This document shows, piece by piece, positions 8,303 through 16,538 of a stretch of DNA of 64,000 nt. The DNA lies in the NCBI RefSeq assembly GCF_036169555.1, contig NZ_CP108032.1:8370001-8434000 (forward strand), given 5' to 3'. The notes below the pieces were generated by a model, which had not been told where the DNA came from, did no database searches, and saw only the letters and a list, made by a program, of their open reading frames with translations. The stretch comes from Streptomyces sp. NBC_00306. GTDB taxonomy: Bacteria > Actinomycetota > Actinomycetes > Streptomycetales > Streptomycetaceae. The position numbers and the translations under genes are program-made. The stretch's first letter is position 1. The number at the start of each line of letters is the position of its first letter.

Positions 8303-9252
8303 CCAGCACAGCGGCGACGCTGCGGCTCACCTTCGACGGGCTGCGGCGCGACCAGATCGAAACACGCTGGGCTCGCGAACTCGGCGGTCTCGAGGCGTAC
8401 GTCTTCGACGGCGGCGACATCGAGGACGAGGACCAGTGGCGCGTGCTCGGCGCGAATCTGCGCCACGCCTTCGACGTCGGCGCCCGGCGGCTGACCCTGC
8501 ACTTCCCTACGGAGAACGCCGACTGGGTCGGCGACCACAGCGGCTACGACAAACTGCGCCGGTTCTGCGACCTGGCCGCCGAGGTGGGCGCGCTCGGCGT
8601 CGTCCTGCACGCGAACCAGTTCGTCCAGCTGGCCGACTGGCCGGCGTTCGATCTGCCGGGTGCGCGGGCCAGGGTGGTGGAGCGGGTCGCCGAACTCGAC
8701 GCGTATCTCGGCGACTCGCCCGTCTGGATCGGCATGGAGAACCTGCCCGTCATCGGTGCGCAGGGCATCGACTTCGACTCGGTCTTCGTAAGGCCGGCGG
8801 ACTTCGAGCCCCTCGCCGAGCTGGGCTCGGACCGGGTCGGGGTGACCTGGGACGTATGCCACTGGGCGGTGTCGTACACGACGCTGACCGCGATGGCGCG
8901 GCTGGAGCAACGTCCGGACCCGGTGGGCCCGTTCGATCTTCCGGCGCTGCCCGTCAAGCATCTGCACTTCGCGTCCTTCTCCGGACACGCCATGCCGGCG
9001 TGGCCCGACCATTGCGTCGAAGGCGTGCCGCCGCAGCACGGCGACATCGCGCCCGACCTGCTCGCCGGCATGCTCACCGTCGCGCTGGACGCGGCAGCCT
9101 CGCACAGCGACGAGGTCGGGGTCGTCTTCGAGGTGCAGGAGGACGACTACGAGGACCGCAAGAACTGCTGGGTGACCTACGAATGGCTGTCCTCCGTCCC
9201 CGGACTCGCCGCGCGGGTCGACTGCGGGGGGAGGGGTGATGACCGAACCTGA
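8299..9252 (+). CDS. Sugar phosphate isomerase/epimerase-like TIM-barrel protein
   Basis: Starting at GTG 8299 the protein has 317 residues. It has alternating strand-helix units with VVLHANQF, IGMENLP, VGVTWDVCHWA and VKHLHFASFSGH, the pattern of the AP-endonuclease family 2 barrel (xylose isomerase-like). Metal ligands of this fold (E in MENLP, D and H in WDVCHW, H in LHFASF, E near FEVQEDDYED) can all be placed. Such proteins isomerise or epimerise sugars and polyols. Here it is probably an enzyme of the sugar branch. It overlaps both neighbours. Confidence 0.75.
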   Translation: MTSTAATLRLTFDGLRRDQIETRWARELGGLEAYVFDGGDIEDEDQWRVLGANLRHAFDVGARRLTLHFPTENADWVGDHSGYDKLRRFCDLAAEVGALGVVLHANQFVQLADWPAFDLPGARARVVERVAELDAYLGDSPVWIGMENLPVIGAQGIDFDSVFVRPADFEPLAELGSDRVGVTWDVCHWAVSYTTLTAMARLEQRPDPVGPFDLPALPVKHLHFASFSGHAMPAWPDHCVEGVPPQHGDIAPDLLAGMLTVALDAAASHSDEVGVVFEVQEDDYEDRKNCWVTYEWLSSVPGLAARVDCGGRGDDRT

Positions 9253-10438
9253 CCTTCCCTACGCCCGCCCCTACTGGGACGCCGAGGAAGCGGATGCCCT
9301 GATGGCGACGCTGGAGTCCGGCTTCTGGACCAACGGCAGCCAGGTGGTGCGGTTCGAGGAGGAACTGGAGCGGCTGACCGGCGCCCCCACGGTCACCCTG
9401 TCCAGCGGGACCAGTGCGGTGTTCGCGCTGCTGCACGCACTGGGGCGCGCGGTGACCGGGCCCAAGCTCCTGGTGTCGCCGACACTCAACTTCGCCGCCG
9501 GCCCTGCCTCGGCCCGACTGCTCGGCTGGGACGTCGCGCTCTGCGACGTCTCCCCGGACGACCTCACCCTCTGTCCCGAGAGTCTCGGCGAGCTGCTGGA
9601 GCGCGTGCACGGCGACTACGCCAGGATCGTGGTCCTGCCGGTGCACTACGCCGGACACTGCGCGGACATGGCCGCGCTGTCGGCGCAGTGCGGACGCTAC
9701 GGCGCGGATCTCGTCGAGGACGCCTGCCACGCGGTTGGGGGGACCTACGACGGCGTACGCCCGGTGGGATCGTGGCCGGCATCGGTCGCCGCGTACTTCA
9801 GCTTCCACCCGACCAAGCCGATCGCCGCAGGAGAAGGCGGCGCGGTCAGTACGACGGACGCGGGCCTGCTGCAGCAACTGCGCCTGGCGCGCAATCACAA
9901 CATGGCGCCGGTCGGGGAACACACGGACGACCACGGTCCCTGGCCGTACTCCATCGAGGCGCCGGGGATGAATCTGCGTCTGTCGGAGTTCAACGCGGCG
10001 GTCGGAGCGGTGCAGGCGGGCAGGGCGGAGGAGTCCCGGCTCGCGCGCGCCCGGCTCGCCGCGCGCTATCACGACGCCCTGGACGGCCTGCCGTACGTAC
10101 GGGCGGTGCCCCGGGGACGACGGCCCGGATCTGCGCATCACCTGCTTCCCGTCGTGTTCGACGTCGCCGGCCTCGGCATCTCCAAGAAGGACCTGCTGGC
10201 CGCGTTCTTCGCCCGGCGGATCAGATGCCAGGTGCACTACACACCACTGCACCGGCTGCCCGCGTTCGCGGAGATCGAGCCGAGGCTGACGACGGGATTC
10301 AAGGCCATGGACGCCGCCTTTCCCGGGCTGCTCTCGCTGCCGCTGTGGCGCGGGATGACCGACGACGACTGCGACCGGGTCATCGGCGTGGTCACCGAGA
10401 TCGTGCACAGGTCGACTCAACCAATGGGCAGGTCATGA
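9239..10438 (+). CDS. DegT/DnrJ/EryC1/StrS-family sugar aminotransferase
   Basis: A PLP-dependent enzyme of 399 residues. SSGTSA near residue 55 binds the cofactor phosphate, VEDACHA (about 159) places the Asp that contacts the pyridine nitrogen, and Lys193 in SFHPTKPIAAGEGG is the Schiff-base lysine. Family members transaminate keto groups of NDP-sugars using glutamate. The N-terminal segment LPYARPYWDAEEADAL is standard. GTG 9236 directly before the ATG is an alternative start. The gene overlaps the previous one by 14 bp and shares ATGA with the next, so it is translationally coupled. Confidence 0.9.
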   Translation: MTEPDLPYARPYWDAEEADALMATLESGFWTNGSQVVRFEEELERLTGAPTVTLSSGTSAVFALLHALGRAVTGPKLLVSPTLNFAAGPASARLLGWDVALCDVSPDDLTLCPESLGELLERVHGDYARIVVLPVHYAGHCADMAALSAQCGRYGADLVEDACHAVGGTYDGVRPVGSWPASVAAYFSFHPTKPIAAGEGGAVSTTDAGLLQQLRLARNHNMAPVGEHTDDHGPWPYSIEAPGMNLRLSEFNAAVGAVQAGRAEESRLARARLAARYHDALDGLPYVRAVPRGRRPGSAHHLLPVVFDVAGLGISKKDLLAAFFARRIRCQVHYTPLHRLPAFAEIEPRLTTGFKAMDAAFPGLLSLPLWRGMTDDDCDRVIGVVTEIVHRSTQPMGRS

Positions 10439-11475
10439 GCAATCAGCACACCGCGCCGCGCACTCTGATCACTGGCGGCTTCGGCTTTCTGGCGACCTGG
10501 GTCGCCGCCGGCCTGGTCCGGTCGGGACACCGGGTGATCCTGGTCGACAACCGTGAGCCGGAGGGCACCCCCGCCTGGCTGTCCGGGCTGCTCGGTGACT
10601 CGGCCGTCGAGACCGGCAGGGCCGACATCACCGAGCGCGGGTCGCTCGACCGGTTCGGCGAGGCCGATTACGTCGTGCACGCCGCCGCCCTCCTCGGCGT
10701 GAACAAGGTGCGCAGCGCACCCCGGGAGACCTTGCGCGTCAACATCGACGGCACCGCCGTCGCCCTGGACTACGCTGCCCGCAACCCGAACGTGCGCCGC
10801 TTCCTGCTGCTGAGCACCAGCGAGGTGTACGGCAGCGACGCCAAGGGGGCCGAGGAGAGCGAGTGGCTGTCGGTCCGCTCCGACGATCCGCGCTGGTCCT
10901 ACGCCGTCAGCAAGGTCACCGCCGAGTCGATGACCGCGGCCTGGGGGACCGAGGACGGCCTGCCCTTCTCGATCGTGCGGCCGTTCAACGTGTACGGCCC
11001 GTTGCGGACCGGTGCCTACGCGGTCGGAGTCCTGGCGGCTCAGGCCGTGGCCGGGGAGCCGATCACCGTTCACGGCGACGGCTCGCAGTCGCGGGCGTGG
11101 TGCCACGCCGAGGACTTCGCGGCCGGCCTGATCCGCTGCCTGCACACGCCCGAGGCGAACGGCGAGGCATTCAACATCGGTGACGAGACGAACGACGTGA
11201 CCGTGTCCGAACTCGCCAGGCTGACCCGTGAACTCAGCGGCACCGGAACCGAGATCCGGCACATCCCGCACACCGGGCCGGACATCCAGTCGCGCAAGCC
11301 CGACCTGACCAAGGCCCGCGACCTGCTGGGCTACCGGCCGGTGCGTGACTTCGAGGCCGGACTGCGGGAGACGATCGAGTGGGTCCGCGGAGGCTGCGGC
11401 GAGATCCCGCTGCGCCTGGAGCGCACCGACTGGCCGCAGTGGACGGCCGATACGGCGGGTGTACGTCAGCCGTGA
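10435..11475 (+). CDS. NAD-dependent sugar epimerase/dehydratase (extended SDR)
   Basis: Starting at ATG 10435 the protein has 346 residues. The Rossmann loop reads GGFGFLA, so the third glycine of GxxGxxG is replaced by Ala. The catalytic set is Ser in LLLSTSEVYG and the YAVSK motif (Y-x3-K). IVRPFNVYGP and the C-terminal KPDLTKARDLLGYRP are typical of NDP-hexose epimerases and dehydratases. It presumably acts before or beside the DegT enzyme to set sugar stereochemistry or make the keto group. Overlap with the previous gene is 4 bp. Confidence 0.88.
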   Translation: MSNQHTAPRTLITGGFGFLATWVAAGLVRSGHRVILVDNREPEGTPAWLSGLLGDSAVETGRADITERGSLDRFGEADYVVHAAALLGVNKVRSAPRETLRVNIDGTAVALDYAARNPNVRRFLLLSTSEVYGSDAKGAEESEWLSVRSDDPRWSYAVSKVTAESMTAAWGTEDGLPFSIVRPFNVYGPLRTGAYAVGVLAAQAVAGEPITVHGDGSQSRAWCHAEDFAAGLIRCLHTPEANGEAFNIGDETNDVTVSELARLTRELSGTGTEIRHIPHTGPDIQSRKPDLTKARDLLGYRPVRDFEAGLRETIEWVRGGCGEIPLRLERTDWPQWTADTAGVRQP

Positions 11476-12716
11476 TCCACGACCAGGCAGAGTCCGACCA
11501 GGCAGCGTCCGACCTGTGGTACGCCCCCGTGCCGCGGCGCCCGATCGGCTACCTCCACCCGTCCCGTATGACCGCGGGTCGCCTTGCCGCGACGGCGCGC
11601 GCCGCCGCGAGGCCCCGGTACGCGAGGGCGGGTCTCGCCGCCCGGCTGCGCGAGCAGGCGGGACGGGGCCGGTGTGTGCTGACCGCCACCGGTCGGGCCG
11701 CGCTCGAACTCGCCGTGCGGCAGACCGGTGCTGCCGAGGTCGTGCTGTCCACCTTCAACTGCCCCGCGGTGGCGGATGCCGTACTCGCGGCGGGTGCGCG
11801 GCCTGTGTTGGTCGACGCCGACCCCGCTGACGGGCCCGCGTTCGACTCGGTGGACCTGAGGGGTCGTGCCGTTGTGCTCACCAATGCCCTCGGCCTGAAC
11901 GAGTGGTGCCACGCGGCGCGGATCGAGAGGCTCGGAGGCACCGTGGTGCTGGACCTCGCCCAGGCCGGCGTCTCGCCCCGGGTGCTGAGCCGGTTCCGCC
12001 GGACGGACTGTCCTATCGTGCTGAGCTTCGGGGAGGGCAAACAACTCGGCGGCATCGGCGGGGGTGCCCTGCTGACCTCGGCTCCCGCCGATGACGCCGG
12101 GACACTGCGTCGGGGAGGCGAACTGGCCCCGCTGCGACGGGCGGTGGGTTCGCGACTGGTCGCGCACGCACCCGGCCCGGCCCGTGCCGCCCTCCAGCGT
12201 GCGCAGTCCCGTACGCCGGGCTGGTCGCACACCAAGGCCGACCACCTGCCGGCCGAGGCGGGCCAGGTGCGCCGAGGCGCTCCGTCCCGCTGGGAAGTGG
12301 CCGTGGCGGCCGCGCTGTGGGAGACCTCCGCGGAGGCGGCGGACAGGGCCGCGGCCACCCATGAGCGAGTCCGTACCGTGGTCACCGGAGAGCTGACCAC
12401 GTGCACTCCGGTCGCCGCCGACCCCGATCTCGGTCCCGGGATCGAGCTGCTGTTCCGGCGTCCCGGCCAGCGGTTCCGGTTCGCGTCCGCCCTGGCGGAG
12501 CACGGGGTGCCCAGCACCTGGAACTACTACCCGCTGCACAAGCTCGCTCCCTACGCGGACTTCGCGGCCGGTGCGATGGACGGCGCGGAATCCCTGTGGC
12601 CGCGCGTGCTGACGGTGGCCAAGCAGCCGCAGCCGCGGCTCACCGCCCCGCTGCTGGCCAGGGCGATGATCGCGGCCGACCGGTCGGTGCGGGACCAGGA
12701 GGCGGGCCGTGACTGA
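11472..12716 (+). CDS. Second DegT-like PLP aminotransferase
   Basis: Start GTG 11472, overlapping the epimerase stop; 414 residues. It shows the fold-type I layout: STFNCPAVADAV, VVLDLAQAG with the cofactor Asp161, and Lys190 in LSFGEGKQLGGIGGG as the likely Schiff-base lysine. The first 60 residues (Arg/Ala-rich) are longer than in standard sugar aminotransferases. The sequence is clearly diverged from the enzyme at 9239-10438, so it probably handles a different substrate. The C-terminal half contains the conserved TWNYYPLHKLAPY. Context, with FemAB-like GNAT and WbqC downstream, matches surface-polysaccharide clusters. Confidence 0.8.
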   Translation: MIHDQAESDQAASDLWYAPVPRRPIGYLHPSRMTAGRLAATARAAARPRYARAGLAARLREQAGRGRCVLTATGRAALELAVRQTGAAEVVLSTFNCPAVADAVLAAGARPVLVDADPADGPAFDSVDLRGRAVVLTNALGLNEWCHAARIERLGGTVVLDLAQAGVSPRVLSRFRRTDCPIVLSFGEGKQLGGIGGGALLTSAPADDAGTLRRGGELAPLRRAVGSRLVAHAPGPARAALQRAQSRTPGWSHTKADHLPAEAGQVRRGAPSRWEVAVAAALWETSAEAADRAAATHERVRTVVTGELTTCTPVAADPDLGPGIELLFRRPGQRFRFASALAEHGVPSTWNYYPLHKLAPYADFAAGAMDGAESLWPRVLTVAKQPQPRLTAPLLARAMIAADRSVRDQEAGRD

Positions 12717-13644
12717 TCTGCGGGAGAAGCACACCGTTTCGGTGGTGGTGGAGTCCGCCTGGGACGCACGGCTGGCCGAGACGCGTGAGGAACTGCCGTT
12801 CGCGCGCAGGCGCTGGCTCAGGCTCGGGCTGGTGGACGCGCCGGACTTCCGGTTCGTGCCGACGGTGGTGCGCTGGGGACGGGCTGGTGAGGTGCTGCTG
12901 CCGCTGTGCGTGAAGGGCCGACGGGCGCAGATCGGCTGCTTCGGCTACGGATCGGTGGCCGTGTCCGCGGACTGGCGGGGTGAGTTGCCCGGTTTCGGCG
13001 AGCTTGCCGAGGCCGTATGCCGGGAACAGGGGCTGACCCATCTGTCGACCCTGCTGCCGCCCGAGGGCGCCTGCCCGGGAGTGGAGCGGCAGCTCGGACA
13101 CTGGCCCACCCTGCCCGGCCGCAGCACCTACCTCCTCGACCTCACCCAGGGGGCGGACGCGGTGTGGAAGGCCGCCCGGGGCAGCTCCCGTACTGCCGTG
13201 CGCCGAGCGGGCAAGCAGGGTCTCGTGGCGTCGGCCGCGGTGCCCGAGCAGGCGGCCGAACTGGTGCGGTTACGGCACCAGACGCTGGAACGCAACGGCG
13301 TCCGATCGGCCGCGACCGCGGCCGACCTGGACTTTCTCGCCGACGGGGACCACGCCGTCACCACCGTGGTCGCCGACGGCGAAGGCATCCAGGCCGCATC
13401 GGTGTTCGCGGTGGGCGGGGCGGGCGCGTTCCACCTGCTGCAACTGACCTCCGCGCGGGGCCGGACGCTCAACGCCGGTCATCTGGCGTTCTGGTCGGCG
13501 CTCACGGCGCTGACCGACCGCGGTGTCGGCACGGTCGACCTCGGGGCGGCGGCCGGCGGCGGCCAGGAGAGGTTCAAGGCGGGCTGGGGCGCGTACGCGG
13601 CCGCCGCCCGTGTCGTCGAGTGGCCGGACGGGGAGGCACGGTGA
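12709..13644 (+). CDS. FemAB/GNAT-type acyl- or aminoacyltransferase
   Basis: The 311-residue protein is a double-GNAT (Acetyltransf_6, BioF2-like) type. Typical elements are TYLLDLTQGADAVWKAARGSSRTAVRRAGKQG in its middle (about 140-171) and the C-terminal GVGTVDLGAAAGG and RFKAGWG. Such enzymes add acyl or aminoacyl groups to amines on sugars or peptides. The donor here is unknown. Start GTG 12709 overlaps the previous gene by 8 bp and its end shares GTGA with the next. Another protein of the same type is at 60745-61830 in the cytokinin-like operon. Confidence 0.7.
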   Translation: MTDLREKHTVSVVVESAWDARLAETREELPFARRRWLRLGLVDAPDFRFVPTVVRWGRAGEVLLPLCVKGRRAQIGCFGYGSVAVSADWRGELPGFGELAEAVCREQGLTHLSTLLPPEGACPGVERQLGHWPTLPGRSTYLLDLTQGADAVWKAARGSSRTAVRRAGKQGLVASAAVPEQAAELVRLRHQTLERNGVRSAATAADLDFLADGDHAVTTVVADGEGIQAASVFAVGGAGAFHLLQLTSARGRTLNAGHLAFWSALTALTDRGVGTVDLGAAAGGGQERFKAGWGAYAAAARVVEWPDGEAR

Positions 13645-14324
13645 TCATCAGCGCCCACCAGCCCGCCTACCTGCCGTGGCTAGGCTACTTCGCCAAGATC
13701 GCCCGAGCGGATCTGTTCGTCCTGCACGACCGCAGCCGGATCGGCCGGCGCAACATGCTCAACCGCAACACGATCGGCGGTCCGCGCGACCTGCTGTTGA
13801 CCATTCCCCTCGCGCACGAGGACCTGCGCGCCGAGCGGCCGATCGACGAGGTGCACCTGGTGGACGACGGCTGGCGGCGCAGGCACTGGAAGGCCGTCCA
13901 GATGGCCTACCGCCGTGCGCCCCACTTCAGGACACACGCCGAGTTCCTGGAGTCCTACTACGCCACCGAGTTCACCACGCTCAACGAGGTGTGCCTGCCC
14001 TTCATCGACTACTGCCTGGAGCAGCTGAAGATCGACACTCCGGTGCACCGGATCTCACAGCTGGACCTGCCCGCGTTCGACCGGCAGACGATCATCCCGC
14101 TGCTGTGCGAGAGGTTCGGCGCCGACGCGTTCATCGCGGGACCCCAAGCGGTCAACTACCTGAAGACGGACGGCCTGGAGGGCATCCGGATCGACTACTT
14201 CCACTACGCGCACCCGGTGTACCCCCAGGCGGGCAACAGCTTCCACTCGCACCTGTCGGTGCTGGACCTGTTGATGAACTGCGGGCCCGAGAGCGCCGAC
14301 ATCGTCAGGGGGACCCCCGCATGA
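13641..14324 (+). CDS. WbqC-family protein
   Basis: The N-terminus after GTG 13641 reads SAHQPAYLPWLGYFAKIA, the signature start of WbqC-like proteins, followed by LFVLHD and a RNMLNRNTI segment; the total is 227 residues, normal for the family. WbqC proteins are encoded in O-antigen and other glycan clusters near DegT aminotransferases. Their exact reaction is, as far as I know, not settled, with suggestions of sugar-modifying transferase activity. It overlaps both neighbours by 4 bp and belongs to the sugar part of the cluster. Confidence 0.85.
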   Translation: MIISAHQPAYLPWLGYFAKIARADLFVLHDRSRIGRRNMLNRNTIGGPRDLLLTIPLAHEDLRAERPIDEVHLVDDGWRRRHWKAVQMAYRRAPHFRTHAEFLESYYATEFTTLNEVCLPFIDYCLEQLKIDTPVHRISQLDLPAFDRQTIIPLLCERFGADAFIAGPQAVNYLKTDGLEGIRIDYFHYAHPVYPQAGNSFHSHLSVLDLLMNCGPESADIVRGTPA

Positions 14325-15022
14325 GCACGGTGCTCGCCGTCGTCGCACACCCCGACGACGAAGTCATCGGCCCCGGCGGCACGCTGGCCCGGCACGCGAA
14401 GGCCGGCGACGATGTGCACGTCCTGATCCTCGCCGAGGGCAAGACGTCACGGGCGGACGACCCCGACCCCGAGGGCAGTGCGGCGCTGTCGGCCGAGGAG
14501 ACGGCGGGGTCCTGCGCGGTCCTGGGCGCAGCCGGGGTGCACCGGCTCGACCTGGCCGACAACCAGCTCGACACGTACCCGCTGCTCACCCTGGCCCAGC
14601 AGGTCGGCGCCGTGGTCGAACAGCTGGCCCCGCACACCGTCTACACCCACCACAGCGGCGACCTCAACATCGATCACGAACTCACCGCCCGCGCCTGCAT
14701 GATCGCGTGCCGGCCGCATGTGAGTCCGGTGCGCTGGCTGCTCGGCTTCTCCACCCTGTCGGCCACCGACGCGGGCTACGCAGGACGCGAGCCGTTCGTG
14801 CCCGCCCTCTACAGCGACATCAGCGACACGCTCACGCTCAAGCTCGACGCGATGCGTTGCTACGCCTCGGAGCTGCGGGACTTCCCGCATCCGCGCTCAC
14901 TGAAGGCCATCGGCCTGCAGGCCGAACTGTTCGGCGCCCATGCCGACACCGCCGCGGCGGAGGCCTTCAGCGTGCTGCGCGGGACCTGGGACACACACAT
15001 CAGCCAGTCGAAGGAGGTGTGA
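14321..15022 (+). CDS. PIG-L/LmbE-family deacetylase
   Basis: The 233-residue protein has the zinc-binding AHPDDE (residues 9-14) and the second metal motif THHSGDLNIDH. This is the pattern of N-acetylglucosaminyl deacetylases such as PIG-L and MshB, which free an amino group on a sugar. It follows WbqC with an ATGA overlap. An amino sugar made here could be the amine that meets the fatty aldehyde made by the lux-like enzymes encoded next; that link is inference. Confidence 0.9.
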   Translation: MSTVLAVVAHPDDEVIGPGGTLARHAKAGDDVHVLILAEGKTSRADDPDPEGSAALSAEETAGSCAVLGAAGVHRLDLADNQLDTYPLLTLAQQVGAVVEQLAPHTVYTHHSGDLNIDHELTARACMIACRPHVSPVRWLLGFSTLSATDAGYAGREPFVPALYSDISDTLTLKLDAMRCYASELRDFPHPRSLKAIGLQAELFGAHADTAAAEAFSVLRGTWDTHISQSKEV

Positions 15023-15028
15023 CCGCTC

Positions 15029-16483
15029 GTGACCGGTCACGTGGTACTGCCGGCGCCGACGAAGGTGAAGGCCCATCCGTTCATGGTGTGGGGTGAGCGC
15101 GTCGAGCCCGACGGCGACCCCCGCATCCTCGAATACCCCAACGGAGCGAAGTCCGCGATCCCGCGGCTGACCCCGGCGCTCGTCGAACGGCTGGAGAACC
15201 CGCCGACCGACCTCGCCGAGACCCCGTTGCAGGAGATCGTCGCCTACCTCAACCGCATCGGCCATCTCTGGAACAACGAGGAGTACGCCCGCCGCAGGCT
15301 CTACGTCCGCGAGCTCAAGCGGATGCACGGCTACTCCCAGCAGATGGCCGACGCCGAGGCGGACCTGATCTCGGCGACCCTGCGGGCGCACGCGCAACTG
15401 CACGACATGGTCGCCGTGGAACTCGGCCACCGGCAGATCATGGACCGCTGGATCCCCCGCGAGGACGCCGAGGTGCGTGCCTATCCGCGGGGCCGCAGCG
15501 TCCACATCCTTCCGGGCAACGTGCCGTACTCGACCACGGTCTCGCTGATCCGTGCGCTCCTGACCAAGAACACCTCGGTTCTGAAGTACGCCGCGGGCGA
15601 GCCCGCCACCGCCGTCGCGCTGGCCCAGAGCTTCACCGACCTCGACCCCACGCATCCGGTGACGAGGTCTGTGAGCGCGGTGTTCTGGGAGCGGGACAGC
15701 GAGCTCGGACGGCAACTGCTCGGCAGCGCAGACGTCATCTGCGCCTGGGGCGGGGCCGAGGCCGTGAACGCGGCCTACCGGAACTGCTCGTCCGAGGCGA
15801 TCGTCGTGCCCTACGGTCCGCGGCGCAGCTTCACCGTCGTGGGCAAGGACGCCGACATGGCGAGGGCGACCCGCGGGATAGCGCACGACGCGTCGATGTA
15901 CGAGCAGCGCGCCTGCTTCTCCACCCACCAGGTGTTCACCGACGCCGAGCCCGAGGAGTTCGCCGACCTGCTCCAGAAGGAACTGGAGCGCTACGAGGAG
16001 ATGTTGCCGCGCACCTCGGTCACCGCCGACGAGGCCGCGCAGGCAGCGATGGAAGTCGCCGCCCAGCAGTTCCTCGGGCAGCGCGTCCGCACCGGCTCCT
16101 GGGGCTCGATCCTGATCGCCGACCCGGCCGGCGTCAGTGAACTCCCCAGCGCCCGGACCGTGTTCGTGCACCCCGTCGCGGACCTGGCCGAGGTCTCCCA
16201 GTGGGTGGACCCCACGGTGCAGACCATCGGCCTCGCCCCCTGGTCGCTGCACGAACAGCTGCGCCACGAACTCGCCCGGCGCGGCGCCTGCCGGTTCGTC
16301 GAGGCCGGCCTGTCGCCCTTCTTCCGGCTCGGCGGCTCGCACGACGGACTCCAGCCGCTCCAGATGATGACCCGCATGGTCGCGGTCGAGGCCCCGAGGC
16401 TCAACTACGGCAAGGGAATGGTCGTTCCCATCGACCAGTCCGAGTTCCTGGAGCACCGGCGCCTGCGCGACCTGCTCATGTGA
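15029..16483 (+). CDS. LuxC-like acyl-CoA/acyl-protein reductase
   Basis: The 484-residue protein matches LuxC in length and layout. These are the NADPH-dependent fatty acyl reductases that make long-chain aldehydes for bacterial luciferase. The catalytic cysteine is Cys296 in MYEQRACFSTHQVF, equivalent to the acylated Cys of LuxC. The cofactor segment ILPGNVPYSTTVSL (160-173) and AWGGAEAVN (239-247) also fit. The start is GTG 15029, with GAAGGAGG at 15010-15017. It is the first of four lux-like genes (LuxC, LuxA-like, LuxE, LuxD order) and follows the sugar genes after only 6 bp. Confidence 0.9.
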   Translation: MTGHVVLPAPTKVKAHPFMVWGERVEPDGDPRILEYPNGAKSAIPRLTPALVERLENPPTDLAETPLQEIVAYLNRIGHLWNNEEYARRRLYVRELKRMHGYSQQMADAEADLISATLRAHAQLHDMVAVELGHRQIMDRWIPREDAEVRAYPRGRSVHILPGNVPYSTTVSLIRALLTKNTSVLKYAAGEPATAVALAQSFTDLDPTHPVTRSVSAVFWERDSELGRQLLGSADVICAWGGAEAVNAAYRNCSSEAIVVPYGPRRSFTVVGKDADMARATRGIAHDASMYEQRACFSTHQVFTDAEPEEFADLLQKELERYEEMLPRTSVTADEAAQAAMEVAAQQFLGQRVRTGSWGSILIADPAGVSELPSARTVFVHPVADLAEVSQWVDPTVQTIGLAPWSLHEQLRHELARRGACRFVEAGLSPFFRLGGSHDGLQPLQMMTRMVAVEAPRLNYGKGMVVPIDQSEFLEHRRLRDLLM

Positions 16484-16538
16484 CGGCCTCCGGCCGACCG
16501 CCAAGTTTCCCAACCGCACCACACAGAGGAGAAATCTG

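Noticed and set aside
9688..11475. A 595-codon open frame that starts inside the aminotransferase gene
   Set aside because: Only the part from ATG 10435 has protein-like sequence (the epimerase). The upstream part is antisense-free shadow of the DegT gene in another frame with Arg-rich random composition.
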